DNA from: M3007 sp031425155
GTDB lineage: Bacteria > Bacteroidota > Bacteroidia > Chitinophagales > Saprospiraceae
NCBI GenBank assembly: GCA_031425155.1
Contig: JANPIV010000058.1
Coordinates: 1 to 64,000 of the forward strand
Direction of reading: 5' to 3'
DNA: 64,000 nt
Part shown: piece by piece, positions 43,451-51,775 of the stretch
How positions within the stretch are numbered: the stretch's first letter is position 1
Layout of the letters: each line of letters begins with the position of its first letter
Notes under the pieces: model-generated
Told to the model about the DNA's origin: nothing
Database searches by the model: none
The model's input: only the letters and a program-made list of their open reading frames with translations
Position numbers and translations under genes: made by a program

Positions 43451-44440
43451 ATGCAGACATCAGAAAAAGCGCAGGCCACCACCCATTCGCTCGCCGACCA
43501 GTTCCAGGCTAAAATAGATGCCGATATCCGTATCGAGCCAAAGGACTGGATGCCAGATAGTTATCGCAAAACGCTTGTCCGGCAGATCAGTCAACATGCC
43601 CACAGCGAGATCGTGGGTATGTTGCCCGAAGGCAATTGGATCACCCGTGCGCCATCGCTGCGCCGTAAACAAATCCTGCTGGCCAAGGTGCAGGATGAAG
43701 GTGGTCACGGCCTTTACCTCTATGCGGCCGCCGAGACGCTGGGCACTTCTCGCGACGAAATGATCCAGGAGTTGCATAGTGGTAAGGCCAAATATTCCTC
43801 GATTTTCAACTACCCTACCCTCTCGTGGGCCGACATGGGCTCCATCGGCTGGCTGGTGGATGGCGCAGCGATTCTGAACCAGATTCCGATTTGCCGCTGC
43901 TCGTATGGCCCGTATGCGCGGGCGATGGTGCGCATTTGCAAGGAAGAAAGTTTCCACCAGCGCCAGGGTTTTGAAATCCTGCTGACGCTCTCCAAAGGCT
44001 CGCCCGAACAGCGCGAAATGTTGCAGGAGTCCATCAATCGCTGGTACTGGCCCGCGGTGATGATGTTTGGCCCTTCCGACGATGCCTCGCCCAACAGCGA
44101 ACAAAGTATGCGCTGGAAAATCAAGCGGTTCAGCAACGACGAACTCCGTCAACGCTTTGTGGACATGATCGCCGAACAGGTCAAAATACTGGGCATGACC
44201 CTTCCCGACCCTGATCTCCGCTGGAACGAGGAACGCGGCCACTATGATTTTGGCGAGATCAACTGGGAAGAATTCTGGAATGTGGTGAAAGGCAATGGCC
44301 CCTGCAACCGGGAACGGCTGCGTACCCGGGTGCAAGCCTACGATGATGGGGCGTGGGTACGGGAAGCGGCGATGGCGTATGCGGAGAAGAAGGAGAGGCG
44401 GAAGATGGAGGGAGTGGAAGTGGCGGCGAAGGTGGCATAA
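43451..44440 (+). CDS. paaA: 1,2-phenylacetyl-CoA epoxidase subunit PaaA
   Basis: 329 aa from the ATG at 43451. The ferritin-like diiron site is visible in KVQDEGGHGLYLYAAAETLG and CKEESFHQRQGFEIL (E-x-x-H motifs). EGNWITRAPSLRRKQILLAK and YWPAVMMFGPSDDASPNSEQ are invariant PaaA stretches. PaaA is the catalytic subunit that epoxidises phenylacetyl-CoA, normally with PaaB, C, D and E. Those genes are not next to it here. Two degraded stretches of a second paaA lie further down. Confidence 0.93.
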   Translation: MQTSEKAQATTHSLADQFQAKIDADIRIEPKDWMPDSYRKTLVRQISQHAHSEIVGMLPEGNWITRAPSLRRKQILLAKVQDEGGHGLYLYAAAETLGTSRDEMIQELHSGKAKYSSIFNYPTLSWADMGSIGWLVDGAAILNQIPICRCSYGPYARAMVRICKEESFHQRQGFEILLTLSKGSPEQREMLQESINRWYWPAVMMFGPSDDASPNSEQSMRWKIKRFSNDELRQRFVDMIAEQVKILGMTLPDPDLRWNEERGHYDFGEINWEEFWNVVKGNGPCNRERLRTRVQAYDDGAWVREAAMAYAEKKERRKMEGVEVAAKVA

Positions 44441-44642
44441 GTACGTATTCACCACAACGGCACGACGACCACGACGAATAAAATTTTGGAAAAATTGCCT
44501 TTCTAATTTACTCCGGCATTTTGAATACACTTCCTGCACTCAATGCAAAATCTGGCAAAACCGGAGCGGCGAAACACAGAACTTCGCCCATACACACCCG
44601 CATTTCGTCCAGATTTGGGCCCTGATAAACGTGTACACCTCG

Positions 44643-44753
44643 GATATGATCGCCGAACAGGTCAAAATACTGGGCATGACGTTGCCCGACCCTGATTTGC
44701 GCTGGAACGAGGAACGTAGGATGATTTTTGTTCGTTTCTGGCGAAATCAACCA
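44643..44753 (+). pseudogene. Fragment of a second paaA (internal part)
   Basis: Bases 44643-44717 match 44162-44236 of paaA with about 9 differences, most of them silent (for example ACC CTT versus ACG TTG). The encoded residues DMIAEQVKILGMTLPDPD are the same in both. Further on, GATTTT and GGCGAAATCAACC resume the match after an 11-nt insertion. The fragment has no start and runs out at about 44753. The other part is at 49471-49565. The 200 nt between paaA and this fragment hold nothing recognisable. Confidence 0.9.
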
Positions 44754-44776
44754 ACCATTACTGGTTCTTCAGTAGC

Positions 44777-45034
44777 CTATTCGATTACAGAGGGTAACTT
44801 AAACCGCACATTTTTTGCAAAAAAAACCTTCCCGCTCTGATCAATCAAGGTATAGCAAGTGTGACCTCGTGTGGTAGAAACGAAATCTAAATTGCTATGC
44901 TCTTGCACCTTGATGGGGCGCTGGGCAGTTTGTATCCAATTTTGAACCGCATTTTCCCGAGACGCACGAGCAGAGGTGCAAGAGGATACATAAAACATCA
45001 TTGAAACTAGTGCCGGAAGCAATATGTAGCGCAT
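44777..45034 (-). CDS. Small predicted lipoprotein
   Basis: 85 aa. The N-terminus is a lipoprotein signal (MRYILLPALVSMMFYVSSCT) with a lipobox ending in Cys about 19. The rest (TTRGHTCYTLIDQSGKVFFA) has no known domain. It lies 28 nt after the next minus-strand gene and is probably its operon partner. Confidence 0.55.
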   Translation of the reverse strand: MRYILLPALVSMMFYVSSCTSARASRENAVQNWIQTAQRPIKVQEHSNLDFVSTTRGHTCYTLIDQSGKVFFAKNVRFKLPSVIE

Positions 45035-45062
45035 AAGATACAGTAAGTTGGTTAGAGGCTGT

Positions 45063-45800
45063 TCAAAGCCGACATTCGCCCGCCCGTTCTTTTATTTTCG
45101 CAGCACAGGCCAATGCCACCTGAATGTTTTTGTTGACTAAAGTCCAGTTTTGGGAATTCAGCACCTCTGTACAGGCGACTATACCTTCCCGGGCAACACT
45201 ACGGACCGTTTCACAATTGTTTAGTCGCATGGCCAGCACCTCCGTATCGTGGAAAATTCGCTCGGCGTGTTCCACTTTTTGGGAAAGAATATGAAAATCC
45301 TGGGCTGCGAGCCCATCGGTGAGGTCGTGCTCAATGGCGTCCACGTTGGAATAAAGCACATCTGCCAGCGTAAAACCAACTTCCTGCGAATTTTGTGTGC
45401 TCATCTTTAAACAAGCGGCCGCGGCCATGCGCATTCTGGCCGCTTGCACACGCGCATCCTGCGCCCGCAGGATCAGGGCGTTGAGGTCTTTTTCCCGCGA
45501 ATAATTTGTAAGCCAATTGCAGTGATTACGTCCCAATTCTGCCGCTGTACGCGCTTCGTGGCAGTATAGTCCGGTGAGGGCCACCGCTTCAAAGTCCTCG
45601 TAAGATTCCATGAGCTTGATAAGCAAACCGGCTACCTCGGCATCGGCCACCGCATCATTCAGCCGTTTTTCCAGGACATCAGCGGTTTTCAGCACCCATT
45701 CCAGCGTCTCTGGATGGTCGCCCGTGGTGGTATGGGCATTCATTCGCGGAGCCAATAAGATTAAAAAAGCAGACAAAATGATTCGGCAGGTATTGCGCAT
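45063..45800 (-). CDS. Secreted all-helical protein of unknown function
   Basis: 245 aa with a signal peptide (MRNTCRIILSAFLILLAPRM). The mature part is predicted helical with heptad-like runs (WVLKTADVLEKRLNDAVADA) and six cysteines spread along it (CHEA, HCNW, ACLK, NCET, ACTEV, ALACA, ECRL), which could form disulfides. I do not recognise a family. Confidence 0.65.
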   Translation of the reverse strand: MRNTCRIILSAFLILLAPRMNAHTTTGDHPETLEWVLKTADVLEKRLNDAVADAEVAGLLIKLMESYEDFEAVALTGLYCHEARTAAELGRNHCNWLTNYSREKDLNALILRAQDARVQAARMRMAAAACLKMSTQNSQEVGFTLADVLYSNVDAIEHDLTDGLAAQDFHILSQKVEHAERIFHDTEVLAMRLNNCETVRSVAREGIVACTEVLNSQNWTLVNKNIQVALACAAKIKERAGECRL

Positions 45801-45829
45801 TTTCTTTTTTTGAAGTGTAAAATCAAGAT

Positions 45830-46105
45830 TTAAAAGTCGAATAAGTTGCCGAGCAGCGATTTTCGCTGGTCTCTGGAATACGTTTCATCCAGTTTTCCAG
45901 AGACGCGGAAATCCCAATGGCGGGGTCCCTCGAAAACATCATCCTCATAAGCACTTTTTTTATGGTGCGTATCCTGGCTGCGTTCTACGATTTTATCAAG
46001 TTCGTTACGGTCCAGCCAAATGCCTTTACACTGAGGGCAGTAGTCAATTTCGATGCCTTGCCGGTCAGAAATTGACAGAGAGAGATTGCATTTTGGACAT
46101 TTCAT
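45830..46105 (-). CDS. Zinc-ribbon (zf-TFIIB) domain protein
   Basis: 91 aa from the ATG at 46105; the frame extends to 46174 through the terminator of the upstream gene. Two CxxC knuckles (MKCPKCNLSL and DYCPQCKGIWLDRNEL) make the TFIIB-type zinc ribbon; GIWLDRNEL is diagnostic. The tail is polar and helical. The function is unknown. Confidence 0.88.
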   Translation of the reverse strand: MKCPKCNLSLSISDRQGIEIDYCPQCKGIWLDRNELDKIVERSQDTHHKKSAYEDDVFEGPRHWDFRVSGKLDETYSRDQRKSLLGNLFDF

Positions 46106-46132
46106 AACAAGGTTGTCAGGTGAAAATTGCAG

Positions 46133-46168
46133 AAAAAAAAGCAGCCGAATACACTTACCGCATCCGGC
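46133..46168 (-). terminator. Intrinsic terminator behind the prohibitin gene
   Basis: On the minus strand CAGCCGGAT pairs with ATTCGGCTG, followed by eight T residues. It lies between the small frame at 46208 and the zinc-ribbon gene. Confidence 0.85.
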
Positions 46169-46207
46169 TGTCAAACCAAAATTGTATGAAAACTTCTTCT
46201 TCCTCTA

Positions 46208-46438
46208 TTAACCTGATGAGTAGTCAGACCTGAAAAACTGATCCGATGCCAGGTGATGCTTTTCCTGCAAAAAAGGGCCTGTGTACCTGGCTTCGGCAGA
46301 ACCTGGCTCGGTTGGCAGTAAGGCGACTGAATAGCAGCACAACGTATCAGCGGATTTAAAACCCCGCACCCAATGGATCAGACCCAGTAGTTCTTTCTGT
46401 GTCCCGCTTAATTCCTTTTCGTTATTAATTGCCTTCAT
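46208..46438 (-). CDS. Small hypothetical protein overlapping the prohibitin gene
   Basis: 76 aa (MKAINNEKELSGTQKELLGL). It starts inside the last 14 nt of the prohibitin gene and ends before a good terminator, which agrees with translational coupling. No family is recognised and no conserved motif can be named, so it may also be an untranslated 3' region. Confidence 0.4.
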   Translation of the reverse strand: MKAINNEKELSGTQKELLGLIHWVRGFKSADTLCCYSVALLPTEPGSAEARYTGPFLQEKHHLASDQFFRSDYSSG

Positions 46439-47312
46439 TACCCAGCATATTCACCATTGGCGTTTTGCCGTCGGTAACGATGGTTTTGGTATTAGGCGAA
46501 CTGGCGAGTTTTTGAAATGCTTCTATTTGCTTGAATTTCAACACGTTGGAAGTCAAACTGACGGTAATTAGTTCATTGGCCCGCTTAATACCTTCGGCTT
46601 CGATCTCCGTGCCACGGGCCTGCGCTTCTGCATCAATAATGGTCGCATTCTTTTTGCCTTCGGCCTGGATGCGGGCAATTTCTTTGGCTCCTTCGGCATC
46701 AATGATCTGGCGCTGCGCCTCTTGCCGCTGACGATCCAGTACAAACTGCATCCGCAGGGCATCCTGCTCGGCTTCGAGTTTGGCTTCGATGGATTTGGAA
46801 AGGCCACCCGGCAACACGATGCTTTTTAAGAGTACAGACTCGATGACAAAGCCTTTCGGCGCACAAACTTCGACCAATCGTTTTTTGATTTCTTCTTCGA
46901 TTTCGGCACGTTTGGCACTGTGCATATCTTTGGCATCGTACTTGGAGCAGACATCAGAGGCAGCCGAGCGGAAAACGGGCAGGATCAGCATTTCCTCGAA
47001 CTCCATACCCGTTTCTTTCAGTATTTGTGGTACTGCACTCGACTTGATGCGATAGAGGATGGAACTTTCGGAACGTATGGTCAGTCCTTCTTTGGAAGGC
47101 AGATTTTCTACAATGGCCAGGTTCATAGTGCGGACCGGGACGCGCACCACCCGCGTGGTGAATGGATTGAATCCGACCACGCCCGGCTGTCTTACGCTTT
47201 CATGGATACGACCAAAGGTGCGCTTTACTCCTACCTGGTCTGGCATAACGGTGGCGCAACTCGCCATCAACAAGGGCAGTATGGTGAAAAGACTGATTTT
47301 TAAAATTTTCAT
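46425..47312 (-). CDS. Prohibitin/SPFH domain lipoprotein
   Basis: 295 aa. The N-terminus is a lipoprotein signal (ISLFTILPLLMASCA, Cys about 19), not the usual membrane helix. The SPFH/PHB domain (residues about 25-200) has VGVKRTFGRIHESVRQPGVV and ENLPSKEGLTIRSESSILYR. A coiled-coil Ala/Glu-rich stalk (EAEQDALRMQFVLDRQRQEA) follows and ends with LKFKQIEAFQKLA. Prohibitin-like proteins make large scaffold rings. A lipid anchor would place it on the periplasmic side of a membrane. Confidence 0.88.
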   Translation of the reverse strand: MKILKISLFTILPLLMASCATVMPDQVGVKRTFGRIHESVRQPGVVGFNPFTTRVVRVPVRTMNLAIVENLPSKEGLTIRSESSILYRIKSSAVPQILKETGMEFEEMLILPVFRSAASDVCSKYDAKDMHSAKRAEIEEEIKKRLVEVCAPKGFVIESVLLKSIVLPGGLSKSIEAKLEAEQDALRMQFVLDRQRQEAQRQIIDAEGAKEIARIQAEGKKNATIIDAEAQARGTEIEAEGIKRANELITVSLTSNVLKFKQIEAFQKLASSPNTKTIVTDGKTPMVNMLGNEGN

Positions 47313-47388
47313 GCTTCAATTGTTTTAATTTTGAAGCAAAAGTGGGGCAGGGGTATTAGAAAGACATAAGAACGGATTTAGAATCCGA

Positions 47389-48759
47389 TTAAGATTTATT
47401 CCAGGCTGGCAATAGCAACTGCGCGGTAGTGCCCTGGCCGACCCGGGAGGCCAGGCTAATGCTGCCGCCATATTTCTCCGCTATACTTTTTACCAAACTC
47501 AGGCCAATACCGCTGCCGGAAAGATGGCCGTTATTGACACTTCTGTAAAAGGGCTCAAAGAGCCGTTTGAGCTCGTCTGCTGCTATGCCGAGGCCCCGGT
47601 CAATCACTTCGAGGCAAAGGGATTGGTCAGCAGCAAACAGCCGCACGGATACCGGCTGGTTATTACCGTATTTAATAGCATTATCCAGTAAATTAAATAA
47701 AGCGGCTTGCAAAAGAGTGGAGTCGCAACGCACCAGAAATGCAGAGGCATCGGAGGCCTCGATCTGCAAATGGGTCAGCTGCCCGGCCAGCGGGTGCTTG
47801 GCCTGTAAAGTCTTAAAAGCCGACAGCAATACCTCGTCAGCAGCAATGGGTGGCTGGTCGGGTAAGCTAATATTGGTTTCCACTTTGGCCATGAGCAGCA
47901 ACTGCGTGACCAGTTCATTCAGATTTTCGGCCTGTGTACGCACATTTTCCAGGGCCTGCTGGTATATTTTCGGACTGCGATCTTGCTGCAAGGCTAAATC
48001 AGCCTCGGTGGTAATGGCGGTGAGTGGCGTACGTATTTCATGGGAAGCATTGCGGATGAATTGTTGCTGGACATTGAAACCCTGCTCAATACGATCCAGC
48101 ATTTCGTTGAAAGTAAGGGCTAACTGCCCCAGTTCGTCGTAATTGTTCTTGACATTCAAGCGTAAATTCAGGCTTTTGGCCCCAATAATGCGGGCCTTGC
48201 TGATTTTGTCGGCTATTGGCTGTAGCATTTTTTTCACCCAAAACCAACTGACCAGGGTGAGTAACAGTACACCAAACAAAATACCAAAGAGAATACCAAT
48301 ACGCAGGTTCAGCAACTTGCTTTGGCCATAACGGTCAATAGCCGACACGACCAGCGTATAGTGGGTCAGTGAATCATGATGGATACCATAGTCGCGCTGG
48401 CCAATATGGGCGAAGCAAAAGGTGCAGGTATGGAATTGGCTGGTATCTACTATCTGGCCCAGTAGCTGGTTGCCGTTTGGCAACACGATCTGACGGGAGT
48501 CGGTAGCATAAAAGATCTTTTCTTCCGGCAAATCACCTGACGGCAACGCGTTGATGGCATTGAGCGGGTACTGGCGGTTGGTGGCGATCAAAGCGTCGGC
48601 TTCCGCCAATCGCGCCTGAATCCGTTCCCGGAACTCCCGCTCGCAAAAGCGTACGGAGAATTCATAAATGAAATAGCCCTCCAGCAATAAAATCAACAGC
48701 GCGGAGAGGGAAATGAAGAGCGGCAGACGCTGGCGAATAGTGAGCGGCAAGAGCGGCAT
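47389..48759 (-). CDS. Sensor histidine kinase (HAMP, HisKA)
   Basis: 456 aa. Two membrane helices (LFISLSALLILLLEGYFIYE and GILFGILFGVLLLTLVSWFW) enclose a periplasmic sensor of about 130 residues. HAMP follows, then HisKA with the phospho-acceptor His in NASHEIRTPLTAIT, and the ATPase with DNAIKYG (N box), DRGLGIA (G1) and GSGIGLSLVKSIA (G2). It is the partner of the response regulator encoded 9 nt upstream. The signal is unknown. Confidence 0.93.
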   Translation of the reverse strand: MPLLPLTIRQRLPLFISLSALLILLLEGYFIYEFSVRFCEREFRERIQARLAEADALIATNRQYPLNAINALPSGDLPEEKIFYATDSRQIVLPNGNQLLGQIVDTSQFHTCTFCFAHIGQRDYGIHHDSLTHYTLVVSAIDRYGQSKLLNLRIGILFGILFGVLLLTLVSWFWVKKMLQPIADKISKARIIGAKSLNLRLNVKNNYDELGQLALTFNEMLDRIEQGFNVQQQFIRNASHEIRTPLTAITTEADLALQQDRSPKIYQQALENVRTQAENLNELVTQLLLMAKVETNISLPDQPPIAADEVLLSAFKTLQAKHPLAGQLTHLQIEASDASAFLVRCDSTLLQAALFNLLDNAIKYGNNQPVSVRLFAADQSLCLEVIDRGLGIAADELKRLFEPFYRSVNNGHLSGSGIGLSLVKSIAEKYGGSISLASRVGQGTTAQLLLPAWNKS

Positions 48760-48768
48760 AAGTGCTGA

Positions 48769-49443
48769 TTATTCTTTGAGAATAAAACCCAGTCCAACTT
48801 GTGTGTGGAGAAGTTTTTTCTCAAACGGTTTGTCTATTTTGTTGCGCAAATAATTGATGTACACGTCCACTATATTGGTGCCTGGATCAAAATCTACGCC
48901 CCATACCTCTTCCAGAATCTCCATTCGGGTTTTCAGCCGCCCCTTATGACGCATCAGAAATTCCAGCAAGCGATATTCGGTAGCGGTAAGTTTGATCAAT
49001 TCCCGGTTACGGTACACTTCTTTGGTATTATGGTCGAGCGTCAGGTCTGCCAGCGCATTGATTTGAAGTTCTTCCAGTTGCTCGGCCCGCCGCAGCAACG
49101 CACGCACCCGTGCCAGTAGTTCGGGCACCCGAAACGGCTTGACCAGATAGTCGTCAGCGCCCGCGTCCAGCCCTTCTACCACATCCTCAGTGCCGCTCAG
49201 GGCCGTAAGCATGAGAATGGGAATATTGCTTTTTTGCCGGCGAATTTGCTGACATAATTCGTGGCCGCCCACCTGGGGCATAATGACATCCGTCACTACC
49301 AGATGTGGACGCAGACTATCGAATAATCCAATGGCCATTTTCCCGTCAAAAGCCACATAAGCCTCATAACCGGCTTCCTGTACCACCCGGCTGATCAGCG
49401 CAGCAATATGCGGTTCGTCTTCTACGATCAGTATTCTTTGCAT
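48769..49443 (-). CDS. OmpR-family response regulator
   Basis: 224 aa from the ATG at 49443; an upstream extension to 49479 is unlikely. The receiver has the acidic pair (VEDEPH), phospho-acceptor Asp in VVTDVIMPQVGG and Lys in DDYLVKPFRVPEL. The C-terminal winged helix shows LTATEYRLLEFLMRHKGRL and VDVYINYLRNKID. Its upstream DNA contains the second paaA fragment. Confidence 0.94.
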   Translation of the reverse strand: MQRILIVEDEPHIAALISRVVQEAGYEAYVAFDGKMAIGLFDSLRPHLVVTDVIMPQVGGHELCQQIRRQKSNIPILMLTALSGTEDVVEGLDAGADDYLVKPFRVPELLARVRALLRRAEQLEELQINALADLTLDHNTKEVYRNRELIKLTATEYRLLEFLMRHKGRLKTRMEILEEVWGVDFDPGTNIVDVYINYLRNKIDKPFEKKLLHTQVGLGFILKE

Positions 49444-49470
49444 GTTATCTATAACTTGGTTTTGTGTTGC

Positions 49471-49565
49471 AGGGTTCAAAGTCTGCGACGATGGGGCCCG
49501 GGCAGGCGAAGCAGCAATGGCTTATGCAGAGAGGGGAAAAGCGGATGGTGGAAGGGGTGGCGTGA
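49471..49565 (+). pseudogene. Fragment of a second paaA (3' end)
   Basis: Aligned with 44330-44430 of paaA. The residues DDGARAGEAAMAYAER can be read here, against DDGAWVREAAMAYAEK in paaA, in the same plus orientation and order as the fragment at 44643-44753. About 60 bp of paaA between the two pieces is missing. Together they bracket 44754-49470. Confidence 0.85.
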
Positions 49566-49566
49566 T

Positions 49567-49917
49567 TTAACCCTTTCTAATTTTTACAAAACCTGGGCTA
49601 ATAACGGTAAACGCGCCAACCAATTCTTCTTGGTGCTTCAAAAAGACTTCCGACACAATGTTCGCTTTGGCTTCAGGGTGGAAACCATGAAGTCGCAGTA
49701 AGACCACACCAACATGGTTAAGTTTTAGTTTAAAAACTAGTTCCCCAAAGTCCTTATCAAGAGTGATAAGCACACGGTTTCCCTCTGCAGATAAAGCGAG
49801 AATATCAATATCGTCGGACCCTGCGGCAAATTCCGCAATGTATTGAACATCATGGCCTTGGGTTCGGAGTATTTTGACAATAGCAGATTCTACGCCTTCA
49901 TCAGCCAGCAATTGCAT
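49567..49917 (-). CDS. DUF5615 (PIN-like) toxin-type protein
   Basis: 116 aa. The Mut7-C/PIN-like pattern of acidic residues is seen in LLADEGVESAIVKIL, GSDDIDILALSAEG and LITLDKDFGELVF. DUF5615 proteins are predicted RNases paired with DUF433 antitoxins; the DUF433 gene overlaps its start by 17 nt. The biochemical activity is inferred. Confidence 0.85.
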   Translation of the reverse strand: MQLLADEGVESAIVKILRTQGHDVQYIAEFAAGSDDIDILALSAEGNRVLITLDKDFGELVFKLKLNHVGVVLLRLHGFHPEAKANIVSEVFLKHQEELVGAFTVISPGFVKIRKG

Positions 49918-50146
49918 AGGAAAGCGGGTAGGATTTTTCGCCTTTCAGCGCATGGGAAGCAAAGGTGATCGCGGCTTTGACCTGTTCGCGGTTGATATGC
50001 GGGTACGATTCCAATATTTGCTCCATAGATTCCCCGGCAGCCAATTTGTCTAAAATCAGTTCCACTGTGATGCGGGTGCCTTTGATAACTGGTTTGCCCA
50101 GCATTATTTTAGGATTGATTTCTATGAAATCCATGTAGTGTTCCAT
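49901..50146 (-). CDS. DUF433 antitoxin-type protein, partner of DUF5615
   Basis: 81 aa from the ATG at 50146 (a TTG at 50164 is also in frame). Hallmarks are INPKIMLGKPVIKGTRITVE and ILESYPHINREQVKAAITFA, the DUF433 helix-turn-helix-like core. It is followed by DUF5615 with an overlap. Confidence 0.88.
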   Translation of the reverse strand: MEHYMDFIEINPKIMLGKPVIKGTRITVELILDKLAAGESMEQILESYPHINREQVKAAITFASHALKGEKSYPLSYAIAG

Positions 50147-50236
50147 TGCAGCAAATTTTTCCAAAAATAAGGAGATTTTGGGATTTTGAAAAATTATTTA
50201 GGATAAATATAAGGAACACTGTTCCATCTTTATTGC

Positions 50237-50566
50237 TCAAACCTGTTCATTTTCAGCAATTTCGGTGTCTATTTCTGCTTTGTTCGAGCGATAGTATGCC
50301 CAGGCATTTATCAGATCTTCTGCCCGAAGGGAAGGAAAAGAACTAAGTAAATGGGCTTCACTAGCCCCGGCATTCCTGGCTTCCACCAATAGCCAAACAG
50401 GTATTCGAGTGCGTACAATGCACGCGCTTCCCCCACAAACATTGGCAGTTTTTTCAATACCGGGCGTATAATGGCCAAGGTCCGTTTCTACCCAACGCGC
50501 TATTTGGGCTTTTTCTCCTGCCGACATGGTTGGCAGCAACTGTTCGACCTGTTGTAAAGCGGTCAT
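50237..50566 (-). CDS. Second DUF433 protein, without its own toxin
   Basis: 109 aa with an N-terminal helical extension (QQVEQLLPTMSAGEKAQIAR) and the DUF433 core NVCGGSACIVRTRIPVWLLV, then SSFPSLRAEDLINAWAYY. The next gene downstream is the DUF433/DUF5615 pair 90 nt away. It may be a solitary antitoxin that lost its toxin or a regulator. Confidence 0.85.
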   Translation of the reverse strand: MTALQQVEQLLPTMSAGEKAQIARWVETDLGHYTPGIEKTANVCGGSACIVRTRIPVWLLVEARNAGASEAHLLSSFPSLRAEDLINAWAYYRSNKAEIDTEIAENEQV

Positions 50567-50818
50567 ATTTTGTGAGTTTTGACAAAGATAAGCACTTTTC
50601 CTGGTGGTTTATGCAAATGGCAATAGTGGTGTTTTATACTTCAATTCGCCCACTTTCGGCAAGTAAAAAAACTTTCCAAAAGGCTTGTAACAGCCCTTTT
50701 TCCGCCGTCTGTCCCCCAAAACTGCACTTTCCTCTATTAGGTGTAACATAGTACCGCCGGGGCGTGTCATATTCGCCGACGAAAAACGCAACTGTACCAC
50801 CTGTTACACCTTCTTCCT

Positions 50819-51679
50819 ATGCAACTTACGATTCACAATCTTTCCAAAACCTACCCCAACAGGGTCAAAGCCCTGCAAGATGTTTCCCTCGATATTCCGA
50901 CCGGCATGTACGGCCTGCTCGGCCCCAACGGCGCGGGCAAAAGCACACTCATGCGCACCTTGGCTACTTTGCAGGAAGCCGATGGTGGTACGGTTACCTT
51001 GGGGGACATTGACGTTTTAAAAGACAAAGACGCGGTGCGCCGCACCCTCGGTTATTTGCCGCAGGAGTTCGGCATTTACCCGCGCATTTCGGCGACCAGT
51101 ATGCTCGACCACCTCGCTACGCTGAAAGGCATTCCCGGCAACCGCCGCAAAGAAGTGGTGAACGCGCTGTTGCAACGCGTCAACCTCTGGGAACATCGCA
51201 AAAAATCGGTGTCGTCTTATTCTGGCGGGATGCGCCAGCGTTTTGGTATTGCGCAGGCCCTGATTGGCGACCCGAAACTCATCATTGTGGACGAACCCAC
51301 CGCCGGTCTCGATCCCGGCGAGCGCAACCGTTTCTATAATTTGCTTTCCGAAATCGGTGAAAATGTGATCGTTATTCTTTCCACGCACATCGTGGAAGAC
51401 GTGAAAGAACTCTGCTCCAATATGGCCATCATCAACGGTGGGCAGGTGCTGTACGCGGGTTCGCCGGAGGCGGCACTGACGCAACTGGAAGGCAAAATCT
51501 GGGAAAAAGCCATTGCCAAGGCCGAAATAGACGACTACCAGAGCCGTTTCCGCGTCATCAGCAGCAAACTGGTGGCGGGCAAGCCGATCATTCACATCCT
51601 CAGTGACGGCGATCCCGGCGAGGGTTTTCGCGGCACGGCTGCGGGATTGGAAGATGTGTTTTTTTCAAAAATTGGTTAA
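50819..51679 (+). CDS. ABC transporter ATP-binding protein
   Basis: 286 aa. Walker A is GPNGAGKST, the signature SSYSGGMRQRFGIA, Walker B LIIVDEPTAGLDP, and the H loop ILSTHIVEDV. The type is that of ABC-2 exporters. The permease is the fused gene at 52195, separated from it by a four-helix-bundle gene. The last codons ATT GGT TAA are already part of a heptamer repeat. Confidence 0.95.
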   Translation: MQLTIHNLSKTYPNRVKALQDVSLDIPTGMYGLLGPNGAGKSTLMRTLATLQEADGGTVTLGDIDVLKDKDAVRRTLGYLPQEFGIYPRISATSMLDHLATLKGIPGNRRKEVVNALLQRVNLWEHRKKSVSSYSGGMRQRFGIAQALIGDPKLIIVDEPTAGLDPGERNRFYNLLSEIGENVIVILSTHIVEDVKELCSNMAIINGGQVLYAGSPEAALTQLEGKIWEKAIAKAEIDDYQSRFRVISSKLVAGKPIIHILSDGDPGEGFRGTAAGLEDVFFSKIG

Positions 51680-51708
51680 TGGTTAATGGTTAATGGTTAA
51701 TGGTTAAT
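51674..51708. repeat. Heptamer tandem repeat (GGTTAAT), five copies
   Basis: Five exact copies of GGTTAAT run from 51674 to 51708. The stop codon of the ATPase gene lies in the first copy. The inverse word ATTAACC follows the inserted four-helix-bundle gene at 52168-52174. Confidence 0.9.
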
Positions 51709-51775
51709 GAATTATTATTCCAAACATTTTTTTAATAAAATCAATCTTTATTTTAAACAACCATTAATTGTCGGC

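Noticed and set aside
44295..44840. 181-codon plus-strand open frame behind and across the paaA end
   Set aside because: It runs out of frame through the paaA tail and only later through the paaA fragment; the sole recognisable residues are those of the decayed copy.
50609..50800. 63-codon minus-strand open frame before the ABC ATPase gene
   Set aside because: No family features and no start context; the region is more likely the ATPase promoter region.
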